A stretch of DNA of 64,000 nucleotides, from positions 28,834,913-28,898,912 of the forward strand of contig OZ018410.1 of assembly GCA_963969595.1 (NCBI GenBank). The letters run 5' to 3'. The position numbers and the translations under genes are program-made. The DNA comes from Neckera pumila (lineage: Eukaryota; Streptophyta; Bryopsida; Hypnales; Neckeraceae). The notes below the pieces were generated by a model. That model did not search any database, had not been told where the DNA came from, and worked only from the letters and a program-made list of their open reading frames with translations. Within the stretch, counting starts at the first letter, position 1. Each line of letters opens with the position of its first letter. Positions 49,050 to 60,300 of the stretch are shown here, piece after piece.

Positions 49050-49980
49050 TTAACCCCTAAAGTCCCAAACACCATTTTTTGACAATATAGATATTTTGGG
49101 CAACTCACTACAAATGGATTTTTTATTATTTTTCTTTGAATTTTTCACACAACATGTGGTCGAGGAGTAGCTTTAAGGTCCAACAATTTTAATAACCTTT
49201 GGTTATATAGTTGAGAAGTTATTGTATGATATGTGATTTTTTTGCGAGGCCAGGCAGTTCGGGCAGGTCTAAAAAAATTATTTTTTCAAGAAATAAAAAT
49301 TTGAAGTTGGTTCTCTAGATTTATATACACTTGGAAAGCTTTGAATCATTCCATTTCAATCAATGAGTCAAAAGTTATGAGGAGTTTTAGTTGAGGTTAG
49401 TTTGAGGGTAGTTATAAAATCTCTAACTAAAATAAACTTTGAAGTCCTTTATTGAACTCAATTTTCAATATTTTTGAAAAAGAATAGAAACATTGTGTGT
49501 AGATGGTTTATTGCAACATTATAACCATTGGGATTGGCATTCTTCAATTCTAAAATTCCATTTTTAACTATTTAGTAATTTGAATTATTCATTACTTCTT
49601 CCTACTTACTATTTTTTTCCTATATGTTGTGACAATTCCAAATGATTTGAATTTTTTCAAGCATGTAGCCAACTTGCCTTGAGAGATGAATCCACAGATG
49701 CACAACCATTTTGGACATTTTTTCATACAAATGTGACCTTGTGAAGTGCAACTACTCGGCTTTTTTGCAAGGTCCAAAAAAGGTTTTTGGTCACATCAAA
49801 TGCTACTATCTTGTCACCTACATGGTCAAAATTTCTAAAAAATTTTCCACATCTTTTCAATCCAACATACTAAAAATTCCTACAGTACATGTCTTCAAAA
49901 ATGTTTTTTTTCAAAAATTTGGTGCTTGTACTAGAAATGGCAGTTTTGGAGCAATTTTGGTGAAAACATAGTCAAAACCA
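49050..49980 (+). mobile_element. TTAA-bounded repeat, subfamily B, copy B4 (right end lost)
   Basis: Left TTAACCCCTAAAGTCCCAAA. The interior is the reverse of B1-B3 up to the GCAGTTTTGGAGCAATTTTGG and GTGAAAACATAGTCA stretch, after which the terminus is missing. It is the only B copy in this orientation. Confidence 0.75.
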
Positions 49981-50070
49981 TCTTGCACATAAGATTGAGT
50001 AATTTCAATAATCAAGCAGATTTGATCATTGAACATTTCAAGGGCTCTTGATGCAGGCCCTAGGAATGGA

Positions 50071-50997
50071 TTAACCCCTAAAGGCCCAAGGCCTTTGTTC
50101 TGCCAAGAAACACCCAAAAATGCCATTTTTTTGAGCAAAGAGTGAAAAAAAAATTAAAAATGTTTTTTTGCACATCTAACCATAGTATCTTACAGCTAAC
50201 TAGTATGAGAATGTGTGGAAAAAATTTCAGAATTTTTGACCGCACAGATTGCAAGATATCTGCGTTTAAAGTGGAAAAAACAAGATTTTCAGCACATTGT
50301 GGGACCAGATTTTTTGACTTTAAACATTTTTAACTTAAAATTTGTGCACTACAGCATTTTGAGCTTTAAATCTTTATAGTGGAGAATTGAGTTGAGAGTC
50401 TAGGAAAAAAAATAATTCAAAAAAACTTAATTATCATTCTTTAAAAAATTGTTAAGTAGAAGTAGGTACAAAATAGAAGGAAAATCTAAAATATTCATAT
50501 ATTTATGATGGAATTAAAATGCACTAATCCCAATGGTGAGTTTTTTCTAGCAAGCAAACTAAACCATTACAAAAAAAAAATTGAAAAATTACAAAAATTG
50601 CATTCTGAAATGAACCTTGCAAGTTATTTTTTTCATGAACATGCTCTAATTGCCCGAAAAACAAGAATGTCCATAACTTCCTCATAGCAAATCCAATTGA
50701 CATGAATCAAAGCTTTCCAAATAGACAAAAAAATATTATCTATAAGAAAAAAAATATTTTAAAAAAAATTCAAAATTTTGCAAATTTTTTTGCTATCCTC
50801 CCTCCCCACGCATTCCAAGAAATGGCATAACTTCTTGCTTGAAGGTCCGATTTCAATTTTTTTTTTCCGCCACATACCTCTCTCAATTCTTCACCTTCTC
50901 AAAAAGTTTCAAAGAATCACGACAAAATTTCAGCTTGTAGGTACCTGCCCGAAAACGCATTTGTCCCCCGAAGGGACAACGGGCTTTTAGGGGTTAA
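50071..50997 (-). mobile_element. TTAA-bounded repeat, subfamily A, copy A9 (complete)
   Basis: Left TTAACCCCTAAAGGCCCAAG. Right with palindrome TTGTCCCccgaaGGGACAA and CTTTTAGGGGTTAA. It is 927 bp and among the best preserved; the left half is very similar to A3. Confidence 0.88.
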
Positions 50998-51061
50998 CTT
51001 ACAATAGTAGTTTGATCCCTCGATCATTAGCTCTAGCTTAAACAGGGACCTGCAATATGGC

Positions 51062-51168
51062 ATATTGAATCCCCAGTGTGCAAAATGTTAATGTAGGTTA
51101 GATGGTCCCACAATTGTTGTGGGACAGTCTACTGTGAGTGAACATTTTGCACACTGGGGATTCAATAT
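51062..51168. repeat. Long hairpin, perfect 28-bp arms
   Basis: 51062-51089 is the exact reverse complement of 51141-51168 (contains CCCCAGTGTGCAAAATG). Inside, 51105-51113 and 51117-51125 form a second perfect 9-bp stem (GTCCCACAA) closed by a 3-nt loop. Partial pairing joins the two stems. The 107-nt foldback could be a microRNA-type precursor or a young MITE. Confidence 0.85.
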
Positions 51169-51525
51169 AAGGTTTCCAGCAGAGCGCATCCTGTCACAAA
51201 ATAATAATACAGATGTTCACTCTTGGAATAAACTCCAGGTTTCAAACAAAAATTAAAAACAGCAATAATACAGATAAGTTTGATTCAGTTGATTGATAGA
51301 TATATTTGAGAAATTAAAGTCCTGGCAATCTATTCACAACTGAATGGGCAAACACCCATCTGATACCATCCTGACCAGCATGATGGTAAGTCTTCATGCT
51401 AGTAAATTGCAGCATTAACTTGCTGCAAACAAACAAGTCATCCAGGCAAAGCCCAGTCTGCCTTATTCAGTAACCTAGTAGCAATTAATTACAATATTCA
51501 GAGTCGATCATGATTCTTGAGTTCC

Positions 51526-51777
51526 TACACAAAATAGTGAAATCAGGTTGCCTTGTCAATTAGGTTGCCTTACCTGAGATAAATTACCTCATGGATCAAT
51601 GCTTGTTCCACATGGAGGTGCATGCCACTCTTTGAACCAAGCCTTGAAGTGATGCACAAATCTATGTTATAAATATGGATCTAGATTAAATGCATTATTG
51701 TACAAAAACAATTTATATTTCTATAATGTGGATTGTCGAGAAATTAGTGGGGCAACCTAATTTCACTATTTTGTGTA
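51526..51777. mobile_element. MITE-like element, family D copy 2
   Basis: The TIRs start TACACAAAATAGTGAAAT and continue into AGGTTGCC on both ends, pairing almost perfectly over 27 bp. It is 252 bp and related to 48293-48525. Confidence 0.8.
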
Positions 51778-52617
51778 CACAAGTTAATTCAGTTAATACT
51801 TGTGAAAGTCACTAATTATTTTATGCTGCATTTTCTATTTTTGTTCCTTCACTGACTTCTACAAGAGGATGGGAATATAAATTTTTTTTCCCTCCAAGCA
51901 AGGCACTAAAATTTTGGATGAATCAACAAATTACTTTCTAGTAGTGGAAAGAAATTCTTGAGGATGGAACTACGCTTAGCCATTCATCCTTGCCACACCA
52001 TGCAGGTGAGCACACTTGAAAGGAGTTCATATATGGAGCATTATCAGAAACTAGAGGCTAGTCACCATGCTAGCTAGCACCAGAAATGTGTTTTACTGTT
52101 ACTGTATCAGTAGGGATGCATTTTTCAAGCCACTGCTCTACTGCAATTTTCTAAATGATTTCAAGGATACGCTACAAAGTGAGTTAACCCCTTTTTCCAG
52201 GTCCTTTAAGTAAAGGGGAGGGCTCATGATCCACGAAGATTTTTACCCCCATGCCTGAACTGGTCAGAAGGGGTGTCGTGCAGCAATTGGATTATTGGAT
52301 TGCAAGCAATTTTGTAATGATAATATTCACACCCTCAAGTGTGTGAACACATTAACTTACCCATAAGGTTGAGTAAAACAATTTCCATGGTTGTGCACAT
52401 GCAACGTGGCAGACACAGAGAGAGCCATTTCTTAGCGTCTAGTCTCTGACCCATGATATTATGGAACTAGTATGTCGTGATCCATTGAGTTACAAGTGCA
52501 AGTTGATCCGAGTGACTTCAGACTTAACATACTTGAGACTTGCTATCTTTCCCATGCTTTGCACAACTGATGCCCAGAAAATTAGAAGGTAGACATCCCC
52601 AAAGCGCCACTGACCTT

Positions 52618-52684
52618 AAAGCGCCATCTATGCTGAATGTACATCTCGAAATTCAGTTTCTTACCAAAGCATAGATGGTGCTTT
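52618..52684. repeat. Short hairpin, 17-bp arms
   Basis: Arms 52618-52634 and 52668-52684 pair at 16 of 17 positions (core CCATCTATGCT). The loop itself has a CTGAAT/ATTCAG stem. The foldback is 67 nt. Confidence 0.6.
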
Positions 52685-55600
52685 TAGAACCCAACTTCAT
52701 TCCTTAATAACTTTTGCATATGGTATCCAAATGCCACGTTCTCTAGTGCGTTGGAACCTCCTTTCACTTGCCCACAAGAATTTATGAAATTATCACCAGT
52801 TTGATAATAGAAAATAGGCTTAGTAGCAAAAAGTAGCACTTTTGGGTTGCCTACCTCATATGGAATGGCATGCAGCAGTACATGCATGTATATTGTACAT
52901 CCAACCACGGGATACGTAGTCACATACCTCTAGCAGCAGCGACCTCACTTTGCCATTGCCAAAAGGAAGGAAGAGCAGGTGAGTGCCTCCCACCGCCTCA
53001 CTTCTCCGTCAAAGAGACAAAGGACATGATCCATTGTGCCTTTCTAAAATTTTGCTCACTCATTTAATGTTAATTGTTTTATTTTATTTTATTTTTGATA
53101 CAACCAAAAGGTTCTAGTTAGTAATAGAGATTTGTTCCTCTTCAAATTATCTTACACAGAGTTGATGGTACTCCACTAAAGCCCCTAAACCTACTTGCTT
53201 TGCTACATAGGGTTTAAGGGCTACAATATTATTATGATATGAAAAGACAATGGGTAGGCAATGGAAAAGGCAATGGATAAAAGGAATGATCAATATTTCT
53301 CCCAGCACTGGCTGTGAGGTTGTTGTTGCTATAGGCTATCCTATAGTCAGTAGGGAGCCAAGCCAAGGGCTGAAATCCACACAATAATTTGTTGATATGA
53401 TTTTTGACAAGATATGAATCATAAATATGTACTTTTTTTCAAGTAGTATTCATATAATTGGCTAAAATTTGCTCCATTGCTACTTAAAGATTTCAATAGC
53501 TAAATGTACATTGGAGAACATCCCGGGGTCAAGTTCCTATAAGGGTATCACTTTTTGGACATACTAATTAGGAGATTTTTGCTTAAAACCTCCGAAGTTT
53601 GTCTATTTTGTTCATTTTGATTAATAAAAAAGAATATAAAATAACAAAAAAAAATCATACGTGTAAATGAGATCAAGATGTATGTTCTCAATGAATTTTT
53701 TTTGAATTTTTATTATTTTTGGAACTATTGAACCTGTTGGTAGAAACTACTGAATTTTGAGACTTGTAGGCATCGTAGAGTACAATTTCTTAAATTTTTA
53801 TTGATAAAATGATTTATATTATATAATGCACAATTAAGTGTAAGTCGTATCCAAAATAAATTTAAAATAAAATTGTTTGATATTATTCCAAATGCTTGAT
53901 TTTGAGAATTGTAGGTAACTAAGATACAACTTACTTTTTCAACTAAACAATTCATTAAAAGTACTTTAAAGTCTTTGATTGTGATGAATTTTTTTTTCTT
54001 GGTACATTATAAGTGTAGACAAATAAAACCACATTTGGTGAAGTCATACTTATTATAATTAAAATATGAACTTGTTTGACACACTAACGTAGACTGAAAT
54101 TGTAGTAGAGATAACCTTTTTGGGTACCCCAAACGGAACTTTATCCCCCCCCAAATTAGAGTTTAGTCAAGACTGCAACAACCAACAGAATTTGATAGCC
54201 AATTTGTTACTTCCTCTACATTAGAATTAGCATCTATTTAGTCAGTTTTGGATTATAGTACTCCCAATCATCCTTTACAACTTGGCAAAATCCTTTCTTT
54301 TTTATTTATTTTTAATGCCACTCACTTTCAAGGTAGCTAAAATTGATGCCTGTTTGTCTTGAAGGTAGTATATTGCACTAAATTCCATAAACTAACTTAG
54401 TTCTGGGATCACTGCTCTCAAGGTCCTCAGCTAGCGTGTTAGTCAGTGTCAGTAGCGAAGCTGAAGTAGGTATAATCCAGTGAATATATAAAACCATAAA
54501 TATTTATTTGCCTAAACCATAAATTAAGTCCTAGCTTGCTTCCGATGCTCGCGATGAGTTCATTAACGAAGAATGCAGGATTGTGCGTCGGATCGTCTTC
54601 ACATCGATGGATGGGCAGGTTGGCCGGCTTGAGAACTGCCACCAGTGATTGACAAGAGTTCGACAAGCAGGCATGTGAGTCTCGTGAGCCATGACCTTTT
54701 TTTGGCTGGCCTGCAATGGGTAAGGTCGAACAATAAAAAAAAGCTAAATATTATCCTTTTCGTTCGGTAGGTTGGCTTTCGATGAGGCCAGGCACAGCAA
54801 TTGACCGGGGCCTTCTACGTCTAGCCTTTTGCTGTGAAAAAATATCTATCGTGGCAGGTGCATTTTTCTCGTGCACATTTCTGCTAGATACTTCAGCAGG
54901 TGGAGCTAGGGAGTTCATTGACCTAATCTTCTCGAGGTGAATGCATGGGCAGTGTATATTGTTTGCAAGATCTCCGATTACACAGAGCAACTTGCGAATT
55001 TAGAGTTCTTCGGCGTATCGGTGGTAATTCGATCTCACTGCAGTACATTTCCGAGGAAGCTTGTTTTGGGTGAGTGGCTGCCCAATTAGTGTGCGATGTC
55101 ATTGCGCTGCATACATGTGTAGGATTTACTGTGTCTCGGTTTCATTGCCATGCATATATGCATGTCCATTGATCTTTAGCTGTTCAGTTAGTCTGGCCGC
55201 GATGTCATTGCGCCGCATATATACATAAATGCATGTTTTGGTGGGAAGTTGAAAGTTTCTCTCATCATCGTTTGGTTGTAGATAGTAATGGGGTGAGAGT
55301 ACATACACGTACGATTTTAATGGTGTTCATGAGGAGAGAGCAAACAGTTCACGTACCTCAGGAGCTACGCCTGTGTCTTGGCAGCGGTGCTTTCCTTCAA
55401 ACTGGTCTCCATGTCTTGCTGATTGGAAACTTTATCGTCGTCCATGAACACTAATGTGCAGGGTTCACATTTGGTCCTCTCACTCTGTTGTTTGATAAAC
55501 AAGTGACTGTCATTCGATTGAAATTGTTGTCTAAGTACTGCTACATTGCTGTTTTCTTGCAGGTGTGAATCAATGAACATGACTACAGTTGGCGAACCTT

Positions 55601-57135
55601 GCAAGTAAGTAGCAATCGCCATTGAAAATCGAACATGCACAAATGACAACTCCTGTGCATAGTGGCTTTCGATTGACCATAGAGACTTCATTAATACAAA
55701 TTGCTGCAAGCTATGGTGCAGGGTCTAGTTTGAAGATGATTTATCGTTATTTCTTCTACATGTTACGCACTTATTAGAGAAATGTATGCATTACTACATT
55801 TATCCCAGCTAGTTTCGATCGAGACTAATGTTCAAACGTCACTTCCCTTGTCTGCAGCTACTTGGGAAGGGGTCGTCACGGTCACTGAAACCCCAACCAG
55901 CAAGATCGAAGTCTTCCAACGAATTGAAGTCGTCACTTTGCTGTTTGGGCATTGTTGGTTCTGCATTTGTTGATTGGCGTTCTCATCTTGTTCCTGTCAA
56001 TAGTGTTCTATAGTTGTGCATATCGGTGTTTAGAGAGCGTGTCCTTAAGATTTTTCTTTTATTAAATATCTAAACTGTGTTTGAAGCGTGTGTTTATTAC
56101 TGTACCGAAGGCTGACTGTGCAGACGCAACTTCTTTCAGGTTAGTTGTGCAGATGAGCTCATTGGTATAAAAAAAAAAAAAAGCGACTTCAACGTGTATG
56201 GGAGCATACTACGAGTTAACAGACCCCGATTTCTGCGAGAAAAGCTGCCGGCGATCCCTGAGCCCCCAGCAAGTTTGCTCAATTGCTCTCTAAGGTACCA
56301 ATTTGGGCGGCGTTTGCAGGCGGCTTTGGCGATTAGAAAGATGTTGGGTCGATTTTCAGGCTCCTCACGTCCCGCGAAGGGATCAGGCCGTGACGTACCG
56401 GTACGTACACTCACTACTCGATGCCCTGACCATTTCATTTTCATGCACTTCCTGTTGTTTAAAAATTGTGGGTGCAACACTGGTTACAGTAGATTATTAT
56501 ATATATTGTAATTAATATGGGAACAAAATAGTGGGCCACTGTTCCTCGAGACTACAGTCGGGAGTTTCTTTGGCATACAATTAACGTGCGCATGCATGTG
56601 GCCACAAATATTCCTCGAATAGGAAGGGAGTGTCCTTCCTCATGATAGTCTTCCTGTGCCGTGCATCATCCAAAAGCAAATCCTCTTTGGGACCACCATA
56701 AAAGAACCATCATGAATGAGTAGTTGATTGGGTAAGGAAGTGGCCAACACAAGATACAATTGCAATGCTCAATAAATGGTGTTCCCCTGTAGGACACCAA
56801 TATATGAATATATGATGTTCATGATGATACTTTCTAACATTTAAATTGCTAAATTTGTCTTTTAAAGGCCATTTTATAACAAATAATCACTTAATCAGAT
56901 CTTGGAAGTACTGAGAGATCTGCAGGAATGTATTTTTGTATTTTAAAATAAAACAATTCAATTTGATTACTATTACAGTATAATTTATTTCGAATTGAAC
57001 TATTCAAATATGCATATTTTAATGCTGAAATCATGCACATCGAGCATGATCATTTTTTCCAAGTGAACAGACTGTATCTCAATCATGTTCGTGAAGAACT
57101 CGTTTGATTGCTTTTAGATAGACTACTTCGGTCCA

Positions 57136-57341
57136 TTATGTATTCTTCATTTTGTTTCCTGATCAATTGGGGTGCTTGTTGCCTGGCCTGATCAATTGGG
57201 GTGTTTGCGTGGAACGTGAATGACTGAGAAGATGAACGAGTTATGCATTCTTCATTTTGTTTCCTGATCAATTGGAGTGATTGTTGCCTGGCCTGATCAA
57301 TTGGGGTGTTTGTGTGGGACGTGAATGATCGGGAAGATGAA
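57136..57341 (+). repeat. 105-bp tandem duplication over the lectin leader and start
   Basis: 57136-57240 and 57241-57341 are head-to-tail copies. Each contains two CCTGATCAATTGG motifs and ends with GAAGATGAAC. The second copy supplies the predicted start codon. The matching ATG of the first copy opens a short frame that ends at a TGA. Confidence 0.85.
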
Positions 57342-60300
57342 CCAGGGCCAGAACATGGAAGGAATCGTGCCCTGTGGGCCATGGGGAGGAGCAGGAGGAA
57401 CCCCATTCTACGATGGGAGAGGCGACATTGTGGAGATTCAAGTCACTCACAACGCAGACCATGTGCTGGGCTTTGAGACCAGCTACAACCAAGGGCCTGA
57501 TTCTTTCAAAGCTGGCCCTCACGGCACCAGTGGCGACGGCGGGCAGATCTCCAAGGTAATTAATTAAGTAATGAATTCATATATATAATAAGATCCTAGC
57601 TAGTAAAGCTTCAATGTCAGTCTGTATTGCTTTCGATCCTCGATTGTATGTCGAGAACCGATAGTTCGTTCAAATGGCGGTATTCCACAAACTTGGCACT
57701 TTCAACGTTTAGACCATGCGATCTGAAATCAATGGAAAATTGGCTCTGTCCTAGAAATGAATGGAAAAATGAATGGAAAAATGGCATATGGAATACCACC
57801 ATGAACTGAGATGACTTACTTCGATGATTGATAGAGTGAAGAAGGTATTGCTTCTGTCATAACAACTGAAACTTGCAACTAGTCATGTGCTGCATTGTAC
57901 GTGTACCAACTAAAGTGCCATCTTGTCCAGCTTCATGTTTCACCTCCACTGTCGGGTTTCCTGGTTTTTGTTTTCCTTAAAATTTCAAGGAAATTGACAC
58001 TTTTCTAGCTTCACGAAGCAGCCAAATAGTGAGAAGAGAATTGTGTCGGTCTCTTTTCAGAGGATACTGACTTAGTGAGGGGATGTCACCCACTCACTTC
58101 ACAACTGAGTGAATTAATAACCTCCATTTATGTATTTTCATTAACCCCATATGCTAGATTGCAATCAATATGAGATTTAAAAAACACACTAAAAAACTAA
58201 AAAAAAAGTATATATATATATTCCGTATCATGTATTTTATACAATCATGTATTGGTGTGTCATACCATATTAGTATTTTGTTTACCATATCCATGTTCTA
58301 TATAAAACAAGATCTTGCACTGCATACACGTACAAGTATGTCACATCATATCAATATTCCATATCATCCATCTATATTTCATATACCATATCCATGCATA
58401 TTCTGTATATATTCTATATATATTCTATATATTCTATATATATTCTATATATATTCTATATATTCTATATATATTCTATATATTCTATATATATTCTATA
58501 TATTCTATATATATTCTATATATTCTATATATATTCTATATATTCTATATATATTCTCTTTCTCTCTCTCTATATTTATATTCTATATATATATTCTGTT
58601 TGTAATCATTTTTCTAATTATTTATTTTCCATCAAAGTTATTCTTTTGAATAACATATTATTTGACTTTTTGGAATTGTCAATTTAGCATAGAAAACAAA
58701 ATTGATTAGTTTATAGATATAAAAATAATTTATTCAAAATTTAGTTAAAAATAAATATTATATTTCAAATTAGTCTTCAAATATTTTTTTAATATTTTTT
58801 ACACATCAACTATTGAAAGAAAAGAATGCTTTATTTTATTATTGATTTACAAAAAGTCTACTATTTTTCTATTTAGACAAAAATCAATATTTTTCATTTT
58901 TTTTATGAATAGATCATATTTATTTATTTATTCAAAAAATTCTTCACTAATAAAATGAATAATTTTTTATTTTTATTTTTCATAAATGGATATTTATGAT
59001 TTAATTTAATAAATCACCTAAAATAATAGATAATTTTATTCTATTTTTTTATTGATATTTATTTCAAAAAATTATTGGAAAGTGAATTTTTATGAATTTG
59101 ATCTAAAGTAAAAAAAATAGAAAAAAAATATATTTATAAAAGATTCTAATTCTAATAATAGCTATAAACTTTAGACTTTGTCATAGGTTAGTTTATTGAA
59201 CAATCAAACTCCACATTTTGACATTCCCATTCCAACCAAACTCTAACCCTGTTGTGCAATGTGAATGCGGTTGTAGATAGGATTTGGAATTTTAGGTTTT
59301 GGAACTAAAGTTGATGCCATAGTCTTTGTCCAGATATCAAGTTACCAACTATTTTTCATTAATTTCCATATTGAATTGTTTTTTTTCAAGTACCAAATCC
59401 AATTTTTTTTTATTTTAAAAAAAAAAATTCTATTTAGGAATTTTATAGATGTTTTTGCCGACTTATTTCCGATGTTTTCAAATTGCAACTGAGTTATTTC
59501 CACCACCAATTCCAGTGACGACCAATGAACTAATTTAATCAACGGACATTGGTTGATTGGTTTTAGATCACGTTGCAGTATCCCGACGAGTATGTCGTGC
59601 AAGTGACAGGCACCACAGACCTATCTGCCACGATCCAAACCTCGGTGGTCTTGTCGTTGGTTGTGGTCACCAACAAGCAATCTTATGGGCCATATGGGAA
59701 GGCCTCTGGGACCACATTTGCGAGCCTTCCTGACAGCCGCGTAGTGGGCTTCTTCGGTAGGTCTGGCACTTTGCTAGACCAACTGGGCGTGTTGGTTCAA
59801 CCCTCCAACTCATACTCGACGACGACCACGACCACGACATGGATGACAACGTCTTCTTTCAACGTGGTGGAAGCAGACACATACTCGACCACAAGAACAA
59901 GGACACTATCTTCTTTCAACATGGTCGAACCAGAGGAGGAACAAGAGAAAGAGGAGCAGCAGGAGGAGGAGCTGCTTGGAGTCGATGGGCCTTGGGGAGG
60001 GGACAATGGGACTGCGTTTCACGATGGCCATGGTCAGGTGGCGGAGATTGTGGTCACCTATGACAAGCACCAGATCAATTCCTTGCAAATGTCATATGAG
60101 CATGGTGCGCTTTTGTTTCAGGGTCCAGTGCGAGGCGTTCCCGACGGGCAACAAAAAAAGGTAAGCTTTAGTTAAGTGTGTTGAATTATTCGTGCTTAGT
60201 GGACACTCATTAGAGAAAATTTCAGCCCCTTGGAGGGCCGTTCAAAGTTGACATGCCATGCTATTTCTTGCATGGCCAGTCAACTTCAAAAAGTGCTCTT

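Larger units (their letters stand above)
50998..57135. other. Gene-poor interval upstream of the lectin gene
   Basis: It holds two hairpins and MITE D2 (listed separately). At 55564-55606 a splice-like island (TTTCTTGCAG/GTGTG...TTGCAA/GTAAGT) and an acceptor at about 55838-55856 suggest a spliced but apparently non-coding or decayed transcript. At 56200-56410 there is a GC-richer patch open on both strands (114 and 105 codons) with no recognisable domain. Nothing else was assigned. Confidence 0.45.

Noticed and set aside
29330..50997. CCCTAAA / TTTAGGG words resembling plant telomere repeats
   Set aside because: They occur once per element terminus as part of the CCCCTAAAGG inverted repeat, never in tandem, so they are not telomeric arrays.
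55365..55709. 114-codon minus-strand frame
   Set aside because: No domain or partner exon; the plus strand of the same stretch shows better splice signals.
58170..58687. Three Tyr/Ile-rich open frames of 96-159 codons
   Set aside because: They are read through the AT microsatellite inside lectin intron 1; composition follows the repeat and no domain is present.
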